Part shown: in pieces, positions 27,749-38,787 of the stretch
How positions within the stretch are numbered: the first letter of the stretch is position 1
How the letters are laid out: each line of letters opens with the position of its first letter
Assembly (NCBI GenBank): GCA_003284565.1
Contig: QBXO01000008.1
Span: 1 to 61,040 of the forward strand
DNA length: 61,040 bases
From: SAR116 cluster bacterium AG-321-K23
Lineage (GTDB): Bacteria; Pseudomonadota; Alphaproteobacteria; Puniceispirillales; Marisalimonadaceae
Reading direction: 5' to 3'
Made by a program: the position numbers and the translations under genes
The notes under the pieces: generated by a model
The model's input: the letters and a program-made list of their open reading frames with translations, nothing else
Databases searched by the model: none
What the model was told of the DNA's origin: nothing

Positions 27749-28372
27749 TTAATGAGCAAAAATATCTAAATTTTCAAATCCAATTAAATCTAATTCTGAT
27801 CGTGTTTTTAAAAATTCAAAACATTTTTGAGCAATTTCTTTTTTATTCTCACGTACAAGTAATTGATCTAATTTATTCTTTATTTGATGAAGATAAACTA
27901 CATCTGACGCGGCATATTTTAATTGAGATTCACTTAGGTTTTCTAATCCCCAATCAGAAGTTTGATTTTGTTTATCTAACTCTAAATTCAAAAGATCTTT
28001 ACATAAGTCTGCTAGACCATGTTTTGCACCAAAAGTTCTCGATAACTTAGATGCTATTTTTGTACAATATAATGGACCATTTAATTTACATATATTTTTT
28101 TCAATAACAGCTATATCAAATCTTGCAAAATGAAATAATTTTGTTGAATTTGGATTTTTAAAAATATTTTTTAGATTAGTAAAATTATTTTCTTTTTCTA
28201 AGCTTTTTTTGGATATTTGAACAAGATGCGCATTTCCATCTCCGCTTGATAGCTGTATCAAACATAATCTATCTCTATTAATATTGAGTCCCATAGTTTC
28301 AGTGTCAATTGCTATAACATCACCAAACTTCACTCCAGATGAAATGTCATCATGATATAAAAAATAAGTCAT
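27749..28372 (-). CDS. rnd: Ribonuclease D-like 3'-5' exonuclease
   Basis: The 207-residue protein has only the DEDD exonuclease domain: AIDTETMGLN (Asp23, Glu25), HFARFDIAVI and YAASDVVYLHQI. It lacks the HRDC domains of full RNase D, as is usual for the short alphaproteobacterial form next to lptC. It probably trims tRNA or other small RNA 3' ends. It lies 33 bp upstream of lptC. Confidence 0.9.
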   Translation of the reverse strand: MTYFLYHDDISSGVKFGDVIAIDTETMGLNINRDRLCLIQLSSGDGNAHLVQISKKSLEKENNFTNLKNIFKNPNSTKLFHFARFDIAVIEKNICKLNGPLYCTKIASKLSRTFGAKHGLADLCKDLLNLELDKQNQTSDWGLENLSESQLKYAASDVVYLHQIKNKLDQLLVRENKKEIAQKCFEFLKTRSELDLIGFENLDIFAH

Positions 28373-28482
28373 TTATTATCCATAAAACTTTAAAAAAATA
28401 TGTGTCATGACTAAATATAATAAGTAGTTAAATAAATCTATAAACAAATTTATATTTCAATATAGCATAAAAGGTAAATCCA

Positions 28483-29403
28483 ATGGGAACAAATATAAAT
28501 AAAAAAATTGCTGTCATTGGAGGTAGTGGCTTTCTTGGAAAATCATTATTGAAATTACTTTTAAATGAAAGTGCTGAGATAATTTTATTTACACGAAAAA
28601 AAAATTATCAAAAAAATGTAAACAAAATTTTTCCTGACAATAATATTGAATGTATTCAGTGGAATATTAACAATTTAAATACCATTGAAGAAAATATTAA
28701 AAATGTAGATTCTATAATTAATTTATGTGGTATTCTTTTTGAAAATAAAAGTGGTGATTTTTTTAGAGTACATAAAGACATTCCTGCTTTTTTAGGAAAA
28801 ATTTCTTCAAAAAATAATATTAAAAAACTAATTCATGTTTCTGCACTTGGTGTATCTACGAATTCTGAAAGTAAATATTCTAGAAGTAAAGCAGAAGGTG
28901 AAAACCAATTGCTAGAACATTTTCCTGATGGAACAATTTTAAGACCTTCATTACTCTATGGTAAAGGCGATAATTTTTTTGGACAGTTTTCTGACATGAC
29001 TAAGATTTCTCCTTTTTTGCCAGTAATTTCTAGATCAACAAAATTCCAGCCAGTTTTTGTTGAAGATGTCGCAAAAGCAATAATTAAATTATTAAAAGAT
29101 AAGAAAAATAAAAATAATATCTATGAATTAGCAGGAGATACAATCTACTCTTTTGAAGAATTATTAAAAATTTTATTAGAAATTAAAAATATTAAAAGAC
29201 TTCTTGTTCCACTTAATCCAAAATTAATGATGGTCCCCGCATTTTTTTTACAAAATTTACCTAAACCTCCTTTTACAGTAGATCAAATGAAACTTCTTAA
29301 AAAAGATAATATATTAAAGAATGGTTTACCTGGGTTAAAGGATTTAGGTATTAAAATATCAAATATGCATACTGAACTTCTAAAAATATATGAACGAAAA
29401 TAA
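28483..29403 (+). CDS. NDUFA9-like complex I accessory / NAD(P)-binding epimerase-type protein
   Basis: This 306-residue atypical SDR has Rossmann loop VIGGSGFLGK (residues 11-20), HVSALGVS, and YSRSKAEGE for the Tyr-x3-Lys pair. Bacterial members resemble NDUFA9 of mitochondrial complex I and are common in alphaproteobacteria; a direct role in complex I here is inferred. It converges with uppP with 1 bp between stops, the usual gene pair in this class. Confidence 0.85.
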   Translation: MGTNINKKIAVIGGSGFLGKSLLKLLLNESAEIILFTRKKNYQKNVNKIFPDNNIECIQWNINNLNTIEENIKNVDSIINLCGILFENKSGDFFRVHKDIPAFLGKISSKNNIKKLIHVSALGVSTNSESKYSRSKAEGENQLLEHFPDGTILRPSLLYGKGDNFFGQFSDMTKISPFLPVISRSTKFQPVFVEDVAKAIIKLLKDKKNKNNIYELAGDTIYSFEELLKILLEIKNIKRLLVPLNPKLMMVPAFFLQNLPKPPFTVDQMKLLKKDNILKNGLPGLKDLGIKISNMHTELLKIYERK

Positions 29404-29404
29404 G

Positions 29405-30196
29405 TTAAACGTAGGCATATACCAAGATAAGTATCCCAAGCATAATTCTATATGCAACGAAAATTTTAAGTGAAGCTTTATTAATCCATTTCATAAATAA
29501 CCTAATCGTAATTAAGGCGACACAAAAACTTAAAATAATACCCATAATCATTTCATTATTAAAAAAGAAACCTTTTTCGATGAACAAGTTTATACTTTCC
29601 AAAGTAGTTGCGGCTATTATAACTGGAATTGATAATAAAAGGGAATATTTAGATGCATCAAAACGGCTGAAACCTATCCATAACCCTGCGGTTATAACAA
29701 TGCCTGATCTACTGGTTCCAGGAATAATTGCTAGCGTCTGAGCAATACCAATTACAAGTGCATCCTTTAAATTCAAATTTTTAAAAAATTTTATAACTTT
29801 AAGGTTTTTGTCTACTATACCCAATAATATTCCAAATATTAGGGTAGTCCAACCAATGACCTCTAAACTTCTAATTATATCAAAATTATTTATATGAACC
29901 AAAAATCCAACAATGATAACGGGTATAGTACTAATTATTAGATTTTTTAAAATTATAAAACCTTCATTATCTTTTTTCAAAAAAATTGTATCTAAAATTA
30001 TTTTTATTAAATCTTTTTTTAAATAATATATTACAGCTAATAAAGACCCAAAGTGAAGAGAGACGTCAAATGCTCTGCTAGAGTCTATATTTAAAAAAAA
30101 TTCAGGTATTATGATTAGATGTGCACTAGATGAAATAGGTAAAAATTCTGTAATTCCTTGAATTAATGATAAAATAATTATTACTTCTAAAGCCAT
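29405..30196 (-). CDS. uppP: Undecaprenyl-diphosphatase
   Basis: This integral membrane phosphatase recycles undecaprenyl pyrophosphate for cell-wall synthesis. It has the first catalytic motif QGITEFLPISSSAH (Gln13 to His26) and the second, IPGTSRSG, plus about eight hydrophobic helices over 263 residues. It is divergent from the CysJ-like gene across about 120 bp. Confidence 0.95.
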   Translation of the reverse strand: MALEVIIILSLIQGITEFLPISSSAHLIIIPEFFLNIDSSRAFDVSLHFGSLLAVIYYLKKDLIKIILDTIFLKKDNEGFIILKNLIISTIPVIIVGFLVHINNFDIIRSLEVIGWTTLIFGILLGIVDKNLKVIKFFKNLNLKDALVIGIAQTLAIIPGTSRSGIVITAGLWIGFSRFDASKYSLLLSIPVIIAATTLESINLFIEKGFFFNNEMIMGIILSFCVALITIRLFMKWINKASLKIFVAYRIMLGILILVYAYV

Positions 30197-30315
30197 TTAA
30201 AACTCTATCTTTTACATAAACTTTATATATCTTATATATTGATAATATCTAATTAAAAATAGGATTAATTATTATTTTAGTTTCTTTTAAATTTTTTTGA
30301 GTTGTAATTAATTAC

Positions 30316-31434
30316 ATGAGTTGGAATAGACAAAACCCATATTTAGCTAAAATCATTTCTAAAAAATCTTTATCTGGCAAACAGTCAAACAAAGAAGTTT
30401 TTCATTACGAAATTTCTCTAGGTGATAGTGGTATTATTTATCAACCTGGAGATAGCTTAGGAATTTTCCCAGTAAATAATAATACTCTAGTAAGAGCTAT
30501 TATAAATAGATTACAAATAAATCCTACATACATACCCGAAGGATATGATCTTAACATTTATGAGTTACTAGAAAAAAAATTTGAGATTCTTACGCCAACG
30601 AACAGATTAATAAAATTTGTTAACGATAATATTAATCATAAAGAATTAAATTATTCTTTAGATACTAAAAACATAAATATATTGATGGATTTTAAATATG
30701 GAAAAGATGTTTTAGATTTCATGAATTTGGATGAAAGTCTTAAATTTGATGTCAAACAATTTTTAACTCTTTTAAAACCACTCCAGCATAGAGCATATTC
30801 TATTGCATCAAGTAACTTAATTTTTAAAAACTCAGTGCATTTAACTATTTCAACTCAACGATGGCAAAGAAAAACAAGAGATTATGGTGGTGTTTGTTCA
30901 ACTTTTTTATCTGATAGTTGTGAATTAGGTGATAAAATAAAGATCTTCTTAATTCCGAATAAATTGTTTAAATTACCTGATGACCAAAACAAGCCAATAA
31001 TTATGATTGGTCCTGGTACAGGTGTAGCTCCTTTTTTGTCATTTATACAAGAAAGAAAATATCTAAATAGTAAAGGCAAAAATTGGTTGTTCTTTGGTGC
31101 TCAGACTAAGAAAGATGATTTTATATATGAAGATCAAATTTCAAATTTTGTTAAAGAAAAAATTTTAAATAATTTAGATACTGCTTTTTCAAGAGATCAG
31201 GATACAAAAATTTATGTTCAGCATAAAATTTATGAAAGAAGTGATGAATTTTTCCAATGGTTAGAAAATGGTGCGATAATATATGTATGTGGAGATGCTC
31301 AAAAGATGGCCAAAGATGTTGAAGCCGCAATTATAAAAACAATTCAAAAAGAGCTTAAGTGTAATGATAAGAAAGCTTTCGAATATTTAAAAATATTAAA
31401 AAAAGACAAAAGATATTTATTAGATGTGTATTAA
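30316..31434 (+). CDS. Sulfite reductase flavoprotein-like FAD/NADPH protein lacking the FMN domain
   Basis: The 372-residue protein equals the C-terminal two-thirds of CysJ/cytochrome P450 reductase. An FAD-binding barrel with its connecting domain (YQPGDSLGIFP, RAYSIAS, GGVCSTFLSD) precedes an NADPH module (GPGTGVAPFLSFIQER, FFGAQTKKDDF, YVCGDAQKMAKDV) and the terminal RYLLDVY. No flavodoxin domain precedes the ATG, so a separate flavodoxin or a direct acceptor is needed. No sulfite reductase hemoprotein gene is adjacent. Its partner is unknown. Confidence 0.87.
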   Translation: MSWNRQNPYLAKIISKKSLSGKQSNKEVFHYEISLGDSGIIYQPGDSLGIFPVNNNTLVRAIINRLQINPTYIPEGYDLNIYELLEKKFEILTPTNRLIKFVNDNINHKELNYSLDTKNINILMDFKYGKDVLDFMNLDESLKFDVKQFLTLLKPLQHRAYSIASSNLIFKNSVHLTISTQRWQRKTRDYGGVCSTFLSDSCELGDKIKIFLIPNKLFKLPDDQNKPIIMIGPGTGVAPFLSFIQERKYLNSKGKNWLFFGAQTKKDDFIYEDQISNFVKEKILNNLDTAFSRDQDTKIYVQHKIYERSDEFFQWLENGAIIYVCGDAQKMAKDVEAAIIKTIQKELKCNDKKAFEYLKILKKDKRYLLDVY

Positions 31435-31472
31435 AGGATTATGATAAGATAAACATACTGTAGAGATTATTT

Positions 31473-32366
31473 ATGAAATGGGATAGGCTAAGATTATTTA
31501 ATATCGTTGCACAAACTCGAAATATTACCGAGGCTTCTTATATCTTACAAATGAGCCAATCAGCGTTAAGCAGACAAATGATAGCTCTAGAAAACGAATT
31601 GGGTTTAAAACTTTTTTTAAGAAACTCAGATGGTATTTCTCTGACTAAAGCTGGAATGAGATTATCATCTTCTGTGCAAGTGCTAGCTTCCGATATTAGC
31701 AAGACACACAACCAACTTCTGGAGGATATGGACGTTCCATCGGGTAGATTGAATGTAACTGCAACAAATGCTTTTGGTGCTTTATGGGTTGCTCCTAGAA
31801 TGTCAAAATTCAAAAATTTATTTCCAGACATAAATGTTGCACTTAGTCTAAGAGATTCTGAGCCCCGAGTTACTAATTTTAACTCAGATGTTGAGGTAAG
31901 AATGACGCCCAGTGTTTCTCAAGATGATATTCAAATTAAATTAGCAGATTGTAGATATAAGATATTTGCATCTAATGAATATATTTCTAAAAATGGATAT
32001 CCAAAAACAAGTAGCGATTTAGATAAACATAAAATAATTTCTTATGGAGAAGATGCACAACCTCCTCTTGATAGACATCGATTGAATTGGCTATTAACAA
32101 TTGGAAAAGAAAATAAAAGACCAAGAAAACCTATTTTAGAGGTTTCAAGTATATACGGTATAGCGAAGGCTACTGAGGTTGGTATGGGAATAGCATCATT
32201 ACCAGATTGGATGGAATTTGAAATGATAGAACTAACAGAAATTTTATCACAATTAGAAGGACCTGAAATGTCAATTTCTTTATGTTTTAATTACGAATTA
32301 AGAAATGATTCTAGAATTAGAGCTTTTAAGGACTTTATGATTAAAGAAGCAGAAGTTATTAATTAA
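31473..32366 (+). CDS. LysR-family transcriptional regulator
   Basis: The 297-residue regulator has an N-terminal winged helix (LRLFNIVAQTRNITEASYIL, SQSALSRQMIALENELGLKLF) and a C-terminal periplasmic-binding-like effector domain. It lies 38 bp after the CysJ-like gene and 136 bp before gltB on the same strand. Either could be a target; in Bacillus a LysR protein (GltC) controls gltAB, but here the gene is not divergent. The effector is unknown. Confidence 0.9.
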   Translation: MKWDRLRLFNIVAQTRNITEASYILQMSQSALSRQMIALENELGLKLFLRNSDGISLTKAGMRLSSSVQVLASDISKTHNQLLEDMDVPSGRLNVTATNAFGALWVAPRMSKFKNLFPDINVALSLRDSEPRVTNFNSDVEVRMTPSVSQDDIQIKLADCRYKIFASNEYISKNGYPKTSSDLDKHKIISYGEDAQPPLDRHRLNWLLTIGKENKRPRKPILEVSSIYGIAKATEVGMGIASLPDWMEFEMIELTEILSQLEGPEMSISLCFNYELRNDSRIRAFKDFMIKEAEVIN

Positions 32367-32502
32367 TCTGTTAATCAATTTTGTAATGCAATTTATGCAT
32401 ATCTGACATATAATGAAAAAATTTACAAATAGACATAAATTTACTATGTTCCAGTTCCTTTTAAAAATTAGATAAATTTTGATGTCGATTTTAAGGTTAT
32501 AA

Positions 32503-35500
32503 ATGAGAAAAAATAAATTAAATAAAATGGGTTTCCCTGAAGAATTTGGCCTTTATGATCCTAATAATGAGCACGAGAATTGTGGGTTCGGTTTTATTGC
32601 AAATATAAAAAATCAGCCTAAACATGAAATTGTACATCAAGCACTTGAAATTGTTCATCATCTTGATCATCGAGGGGCAATAGGTGCAGATCCATTAGCA
32701 GGTGATGGAGCAGGAATATTAATTCAAATTCCACATGAATTCTTTAAACAAGAATTTGCAAATACAGAAATTAAACTTCCAAATATTGGTAACTATGGGG
32801 TTGGTATGGTTTTTTTACCACCTAATAAAGATACAGCTAATTTAGCAATTGCTGCAATCGAAGAAGCCATTAAAAATGAAGGCCAAAACTTAATTGGATG
32901 GAGAGATGTTCCAGTTGATAATACTGTTTTAGGAAAAACTGTAAAAAATAATGCTCCAATAATTAGGCAATTTTTCATAAAAAAAGGAAAAAGCTCACAA
33001 ACCGAAAAAGAATTTCAAAGAAAATTATATGTTGTCAGGAAACAAAGTCTTTTTTTACTTGAAGAAAAATTAAATGAAGATTGTGACGATTTTTATATCG
33101 TTTCACTATCTACTAGGACCATAATATTTAAAGGTATGGTATTAGCACCAAATTTGTCAAAATTTTACAAAGATTTTCAAAATCAAAGTTTTAAAACTGC
33201 TATTGCCCTTTTTCATCAAAGATTTTCTACTAATACCTTCCCCTCATGGCGTTTAGCCCAACCGTTTAGATATTTATGTCATAATGGTGAAATTAATACT
33301 GTTAAGGGGAACTCTAATTGGATGAATTCTAGACGATATAGTATGTATTCAGAACTTTTAGGTAATGACTTGAAAAAAATATGGCCTGTAATTGAAAGAT
33401 CACCTTCTGACTCAGCTACATTCGACAATGCCCTTGAATTATTAGTAATGAGTGGATATTCGCTTCCACATGCAATGATGTTAATGATACCAGAAGCGTG
33501 GAAAGACAATAATTTAATGGATACCAAACGTTCAGCATTTTATGAATATTATTCCGCTTTAATGGAACCTTGGGATGGTCCAGCAGCTATGGCATTCACA
33601 GATGGTATTCAAGTTGCAGCAACTCTAGACCGAAATGGTTTAAGACCAGCTAGATATGTTGTTACTGATGACGACCTAGTCATAATGTCATCAGAAGTTG
33701 GAGTTTTAAGGGAAATACCAGAACATAAAATTGTTCAAAAATGGCGATTACAGCCAGGTAAAATGCTACTTGTAGATCTAAATGAAAAAAGAATAATATC
33801 TGACGAGGAACTAAAAAACAATCTCATTGAAGAATTCCCATATCAAAGCTGGATAAATAATTCTAAAATAAATATTAATTCGATTAATTTAAAATCAAAT
33901 AATTCACTTCCAGAGGATGCTACTCTTTTAGATATGCAACGAGCTTTTGGATACAATAAAGAAGATTTAAAATTTTTTCTTGAACCAATGATATTAGAAG
34001 GTCAAGACCCAATTGGTTCAATGGGTAGAGACATTCCCTTAGCAGCATTGTCAGATAAAAATAGACTTTTATATGATTATTTTTTCCAAAATTTTGCACA
34101 AGTAACTAACCCTCCTATTGATCCCATCCGTGAAGAGTTAGTAATGTCTCTTATGAATTTTATAGGTCCAAGACCTAATTTACTTGATCCGAAATCTGGA
34201 AATGATCAAAAGCTAATTAAGGTAGACCATCCTATCTTAGATAATTTAGAGATTGAAAAGATCAGAAATATTGAAAAATTTACATCTAATAAACTTAAAT
34301 CTTTTACACTAAACATTTGTTACAAAAAAAATCAGAACAACACCCTCAAAATTGAAAATTTTATAAATGACATTTGTATCAAAGCTGAAAAATTAATTAA
34401 TGATAATATTTGTAATATTATAATTTTATCAGATCGAAAACTTGATCGCGATAATGTTGCAATTCCCGCATTACTTGCTACTAGTTCAGTTCATCATCAT
34501 TTAATTAAAAAAGGACTGAGAACAAAAGTTGGTTTAGTTATAGAAACTGGAGAGGCAAGGAGGGTTCATGATTTGTGTCTTCTTGCAGGTTTTGGAGCTG
34601 AAGCTATAAACCCGTATTTAGCTTTTTATACTTTATCTAATATAATCAAAAATCATAACGAGGATATACAAGAGGAAGAAGCTTACAAAAAATATATCAA
34701 AGCCGTGACTAAAGGTATGCTTAAAGTTATGTCTAAAATGGGTATTTCGACATATCAATCTTATTCAGGTGCTCAAATTTTTGATGCTGTTGGTCTTTCA
34801 TCTAATCTTGTAGATAAATATTTTTGTGGTACGTCCTCAAAAGTTGAAGGAATTAATCTTAAAGAAATTCAAACAGAAACAGAAAATAGACACGAATTAA
34901 CTTTTGGTAATTCTTCATTATTTTCAAATGACCTTGATGTGGGTGGAGATTTAAGTTTTAGAATTAAAGGTGAAGAACATGTTTGGACGCCTGAAACTAT
35001 TGGAATGCTTCAACACTCAGTCAGAAGTGCTAATTATGATACCTTTAAAAAATATTCAAAGAAGATTAATGACCACTCTATTAAACTTAAGAATTTAAGA
35101 GGTTTATTTGAATTTAACTCTGAAACTAATTCAATTAATATTGATGAGGTTGAGCCAACTTCTGAAATTGTTAAAAGATTTGCTACAGGTGCCATGTCAC
35201 TTGGATCAATTTCTACGGAAGCACACACTACTTTAGCTATTGCTATGAATCGACTCGGAGGACGATCAAATACTGGAGAAGGTGGAGAAGAAAAATCACG
35301 TTTTACTCCATTACCTAATGGTGATTCCATGAATTCCAGAATTAAACAGGTTGCATCAGGTAGATTTGGAGTTACGACTGAATATTTATCAAATGCAACT
35401 GACATTCAAATAAAAATGGCACAAGGTGCTAAACCAGGTGAAGGTGGACAACTTCCAGGTGGAAAAGTTGACGAATTTATTGCTAAAATTAGACATTCAA

Positions 35501-37140
35501 CACCTGGGGTTGGACTAATATCTCCTCCACCCCATCATGACATCTATTCTATAGAAGATTTAGCACAACTTATACATGATCTCAAAAATGTTAATCCAAA
35601 AGCTAGAGTTTCTGTAAAACTTGTATCTGAGATTGGTGTTGGTACAGTCGCTGCTGGGGTTAGCAAGGCTTATGCTGATCATGTTACTATTTCAGGAAAT
35701 GATGGTGGTACAGGAGCAAGTCCAATTACATCTTTATTGAATGCTGGTGGTCCTTGGGAGACTGGTTTAGCTGAAACCCATCAAACACTAGTCATGAATG
35801 GATTAAGAGAAAGGATAGCTGTACAAGTTGATGGAGGATTAAGAACTGGAAGAGATGTAGTAATTGGAGCAATTTTAGGTGCTGACGAATTTGGTTTTGC
35901 TACTGCTGCTCTTATATCTGAAGGTTGTATAATGATGAGAAAATGTCATTTGAATACTTGTCCTGTAGGGGTTGCAACACAAGATCCAGAACTCAGAAAA
36001 AACTTTACTGGAACACCTGATCATGTCGTTAACTTTTTTGTTTTTATTGCTAATGAAGTAAGAGAAATAATGGCGGACCTAGGTATTAGGAAGTTTAACG
36101 ATTTAATTGGAAGAAGAGATCTAATTAATTTTAACGGTGCAAAAGAACACTGGAAAGCTCACGGACTGGATTTAGGAAAACTTATAGTAAATTTGGAAAA
36201 AGAAAAAGACGAGACTTTTTACAACTCAAAATTTCAAGATCACAAATTGGATCTGGCACTTGATAATGAATTAATTTCAAAATCACATAAAGCTATTTCA
36301 GAAAAAATAAAAGTTAATATTTCATCTAAAATTGTAAATACTAATAGAACTGTTGGTGGAATGTTATCAGGAGTAATTGCAAAGAAGTATGGTCATGATG
36401 GCTTGCCTAAGGATACTATAAATGTTGATTTTAAGGGTAATGCTGGCCAAAGTTTTGGGGCTTGGTTGTCGAAAGGTGTAAGCTTTAACTTAAAAGGCGA
36501 CGCAAATGATTATGTTGGGAAAGGGCTATCTGGAGGTAGAATATCTATTTCCCCGGACGATACAAGCAAAATTGTAGCTGAAAATAATATCATTGCTGGA
36601 AACACACTTTTATATGGGGCAATTTCTGGAGAGTGTTATTTAAGAGGTGTTGTTGGAGAACGTTTTGCAGTAAGAAATTCTGGAGCCACTACTGTTGTAG
36701 AGGGATGCGGTGATCATGGATGTGAATATATGACAGGTGGTGTTGTTGTTGTACTTGGTAAAACTGGTAGAAATTTTGCTGCAGGTATGTCTGGAGGAAT
36801 AGCTTATATACTGGATGAAGATAATACATTTAACTTAAAGTGTAATAAAGCTATGGTGGAGTTAGAGAGATTGTCTAGCTTTGTTATTAATGAAAATCCT
36901 TCATTGAAAGAAATTAATAGTGATTTGCTTGATTTTGATGAAGCAAGACTAAAATTAATAATTAAAAGACATTTTAAATATACAAAAAGTACAAAAGCTA
37001 GAATGATTTTAGATAATTGGAACAAGTATATTAATCTTTTTCACAAAATCACCCCTAATGATTATAAGAGGGCTCTGAACGAAAGAAAACAAAAACTAAA
37101 AGAAAACAAAATTATGCCAAATAGAATTGCTGGAGAATGA
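32503..37140 (+). CDS. gltB: Glutamate synthase (NADPH) large subunit
   Basis: GltB makes glutamate from glutamine and 2-oxoglutarate. It has a class II amidotransferase domain with nucleophile Cys27 after a 26-residue propeptide (ENCGFGF), a central domain and an FMN barrel with GGEEKSRF and GNDGGTGASP. The 3Fe-4S cysteines are at 1142, 1148 and 1153, and the C-terminal beta-helix contains GVVGERFAVRNSGA. The full 1545 residues are intact. It lies 3 bp before gltD. Confidence 0.98.
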   Translation: MRKNKLNKMGFPEEFGLYDPNNEHENCGFGFIANIKNQPKHEIVHQALEIVHHLDHRGAIGADPLAGDGAGILIQIPHEFFKQEFANTEIKLPNIGNYGVGMVFLPPNKDTANLAIAAIEEAIKNEGQNLIGWRDVPVDNTVLGKTVKNNAPIIRQFFIKKGKSSQTEKEFQRKLYVVRKQSLFLLEEKLNEDCDDFYIVSLSTRTIIFKGMVLAPNLSKFYKDFQNQSFKTAIALFHQRFSTNTFPSWRLAQPFRYLCHNGEINTVKGNSNWMNSRRYSMYSELLGNDLKKIWPVIERSPSDSATFDNALELLVMSGYSLPHAMMLMIPEAWKDNNLMDTKRSAFYEYYSALMEPWDGPAAMAFTDGIQVAATLDRNGLRPARYVVTDDDLVIMSSEVGVLREIPEHKIVQKWRLQPGKMLLVDLNEKRIISDEELKNNLIEEFPYQSWINNSKININSINLKSNNSLPEDATLLDMQRAFGYNKEDLKFFLEPMILEGQDPIGSMGRDIPLAALSDKNRLLYDYFFQNFAQVTNPPIDPIREELVMSLMNFIGPRPNLLDPKSGNDQKLIKVDHPILDNLEIEKIRNIEKFTSNKLKSFTLNICYKKNQNNTLKIENFINDICIKAEKLINDNICNIIILSDRKLDRDNVAIPALLATSSVHHHLIKKGLRTKVGLVIETGEARRVHDLCLLAGFGAEAINPYLAFYTLSNIIKNHNEDIQEEEAYKKYIKAVTKGMLKVMSKMGISTYQSYSGAQIFDAVGLSSNLVDKYFCGTSSKVEGINLKEIQTETENRHELTFGNSSLFSNDLDVGGDLSFRIKGEEHVWTPETIGMLQHSVRSANYDTFKKYSKKINDHSIKLKNLRGLFEFNSETNSINIDEVEPTSEIVKRFATGAMSLGSISTEAHTTLAIAMNRLGGRSNTGEGGEEKSRFTPLPNGDSMNSRIKQVASGRFGVTTEYLSNATDIQIKMAQGAKPGEGGQLPGGKVDEFIAKIRHSTPGVGLISPPPHHDIYSIEDLAQLIHDLKNVNPKARVSVKLVSEIGVGTVAAGVSKAYADHVTISGNDGGTGASPITSLLNAGGPWETGLAETHQTLVMNGLRERIAVQVDGGLRTGRDVVIGAILGADEFGFATAALISEGCIMMRKCHLNTCPVGVATQDPELRKNFTGTPDHVVNFFVFIANEVREIMADLGIRKFNDLIGRRDLINFNGAKEHWKAHGLDLGKLIVNLEKEKDETFYNSKFQDHKLDLALDNELISKSHKAISEKIKVNISSKIVNTNRTVGGMLSGVIAKKYGHDGLPKDTINVDFKGNAGQSFGAWLSKGVSFNLKGDANDYVGKGLSGGRISISPDDTSKIVAENNIIAGNTLLYGAISGECYLRGVVGERFAVRNSGATTVVEGCGDHGCEYMTGGVVVVLGKTGRNFAAGMSGGIAYILDEDNTFNLKCNKAMVELERLSSFVINENPSLKEINSDLLDFDEARLKLIIKRHFKYTKSTKARMILDNWNKYINLFHKITPNDYKRALNERKQKLKENKIMPNRIAGE

Positions 37141-37143
37141 AAG

Positions 37144-38586
37144 ATGGGAAAAACAACTGGATTTATGGAATTAGACCGAGTTGAAAGAGATTACGAGCCT
37201 GTTGAAGATAGAATAAAACATTTTAGAGAATTTTTAATTCCCCTTGATAAGTCTAAAGTATCAGAGCAAGGCGCTAGATGTATGGACTGTGGTATCCCAT
37301 ACTGTCACCAAGGTTGTCCTGTAAACAATCTCATTCCTGATTGGAATGATATGATTTATAATAATAAATGGAAAGAAGCCCTCAATTTATTACAATCAAC
37401 AAATAATTTTCCTGAATTTACAGGCCGAATATGTCCTGCTCCATGTGAAGCATCATGTACTTTGAATATTACTGATAATCCTGTAGCAATTAAAACAATT
37501 GAGTGTTCCATTGTTGATAAAGGATGGGAAGAAGGATGGATTAAACCTCTAGTAAGTAATAATAAAACAGACAAGAAAGTCGCAGTAATTGGTTCTGGTC
37601 CTTCTGGTTTAGCTTGTGCTCAACAATTAGCTAGAGCGGGTCACTCTATAGTTGTTTTTGAAAAAAATGCAAGGATTGGAGGACTTTTGAGGATTGGTAT
37701 TCCTGATTTTAAAATGGAAAAACATTTGATTGATAGAAGAATGTTTCAAATGGAAGCAGAGGGTGTAGAATTTAGAGTTAATTCTAATATTGGTAAAGAT
37801 ATTAAAATTGAAGAATTAAATAAAAATTTTGATGCTATTGCCTTTTGTGGTGGATCAGAAAATCCAAGAGATTTACCTGTTAATGGAAGAGAGCTTAAAG
37901 GTGTTCATTTTGCTATGGAGTTCCTTTCTCAACAAAACGATAGAGTTGCAGGTAATAAAATTGATCCAAAAATTGAAATTACGGCAAAGGGAAAAAATGT
38001 TCTTGTAATCGGGGGTGGTGACACAGGATCAGATTGTGTTGGAACCTCCAACCGTCAAGGAGCCAAATCAGTTACCCAGCTTGAATTGCTAGATCAACCA
38101 CCAGAAAAAGAAAACAAAGCTCTTACATGGCCAAACTGGCCTTTAAAACTTCGCACCTCAACCTCTCATCAGGAGGGTTGTGATAGAAATTGGTCTGTTT
38201 TAACAAAGTCATTCAACGGTAATAATGGTAAAGTAAGCAAACTAAATTGTGTTAAGGTTGAATGGTCTCAAGATAATGATGGTAGAATGAAAATGACTGA
38301 AGTCAAAGGCTCTGAGTTTTCTTTTGAGGCGGATCTTGTATTACTTGCTATGGGTTTTGTGCACCCTATTCATGAAGGTTTAATAAATAGTTTAGGTGTT
38401 AAACTTACACCTGCTGGCAATTTAGATGCTAATGATAGCGAATATAAAACTTCTATTGATAAGTTTTTTGCTGCAGGAGATTCTAGGCGAGGACAGTCTT
38501 TAGTTGTATGGGCTATAAGAGAAGGTAGGCAGTGTGCAAGATCAATTGATGAGTTTCTCATGGGAAAGTCAGAATTACCAAATTAG
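37144..38586 (+). CDS. gltD: Glutamate synthase (NADPH) small subunit
   Basis: GltD passes electrons from NADPH to GltB through FAD and two 4Fe-4S clusters. Cluster cysteines are Cys46, Cys49, Cys54 and Cys58 ([13 protein letters not shown]) plus CPAPCEASC. The FAD motif is [13 protein letters not shown] and the NADPH motif GGGDTGSDC. The 480-residue length is standard. About 200 bp with no visible feature follow before the GST gene. Confidence 0.98.
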   Translation: MGKTTGFMELDRVERDYEPVEDRIKHFREFLIPLDKSKVSEQGARCMDCGIPYCHQGCPVNNLIPDWNDMIYNNKWKEALNLLQSTNNFPEFTGRICPAPCEASCTLNITDNPVAIKTIECSIVDKGWEEGWIKPLVSNNKTDKKVAVIGSGPSGLACAQQLARAGHSIVVFEKNARIGGLLRIGIPDFKMEKHLIDRRMFQMEAEGVEFRVNSNIGKDIKIEELNKNFDAIAFCGGSENPRDLPVNGRELKGVHFAMEFLSQQNDRVAGNKIDPKIEITAKGKNVLVIGGGDTGSDCVGTSNRQGAKSVTQLELLDQPPEKENKALTWPNWPLKLRTSTSHQEGCDRNWSVLTKSFNGNNGKVSKLNCVKVEWSQDNDGRMKMTEVKGSEFSFEADLVLLAMGFVHPIHEGLINSLGVKLTPAGNLDANDSEYKTSIDKFFAAGDSRRGQSLVVWAIREGRQCARSIDEFLMGKSELPN

Positions 38587-38787
38587 TAGATTTTTTCTAA
38601 ATTTACTTTTTATAATTCTATTAATAGTATTGTTATTTAAAATAATATTATTATAGATTAATTGTTAAAAATTTGACTATTAAATGACTAGGTTCACCTA
38701 TACTTAATTACTTATAAAAAAATAAAAAGAGAACTAATTGCTATTAATTTAATAAATAAAACTAAGTTCCATAAAACAATTTAAACT

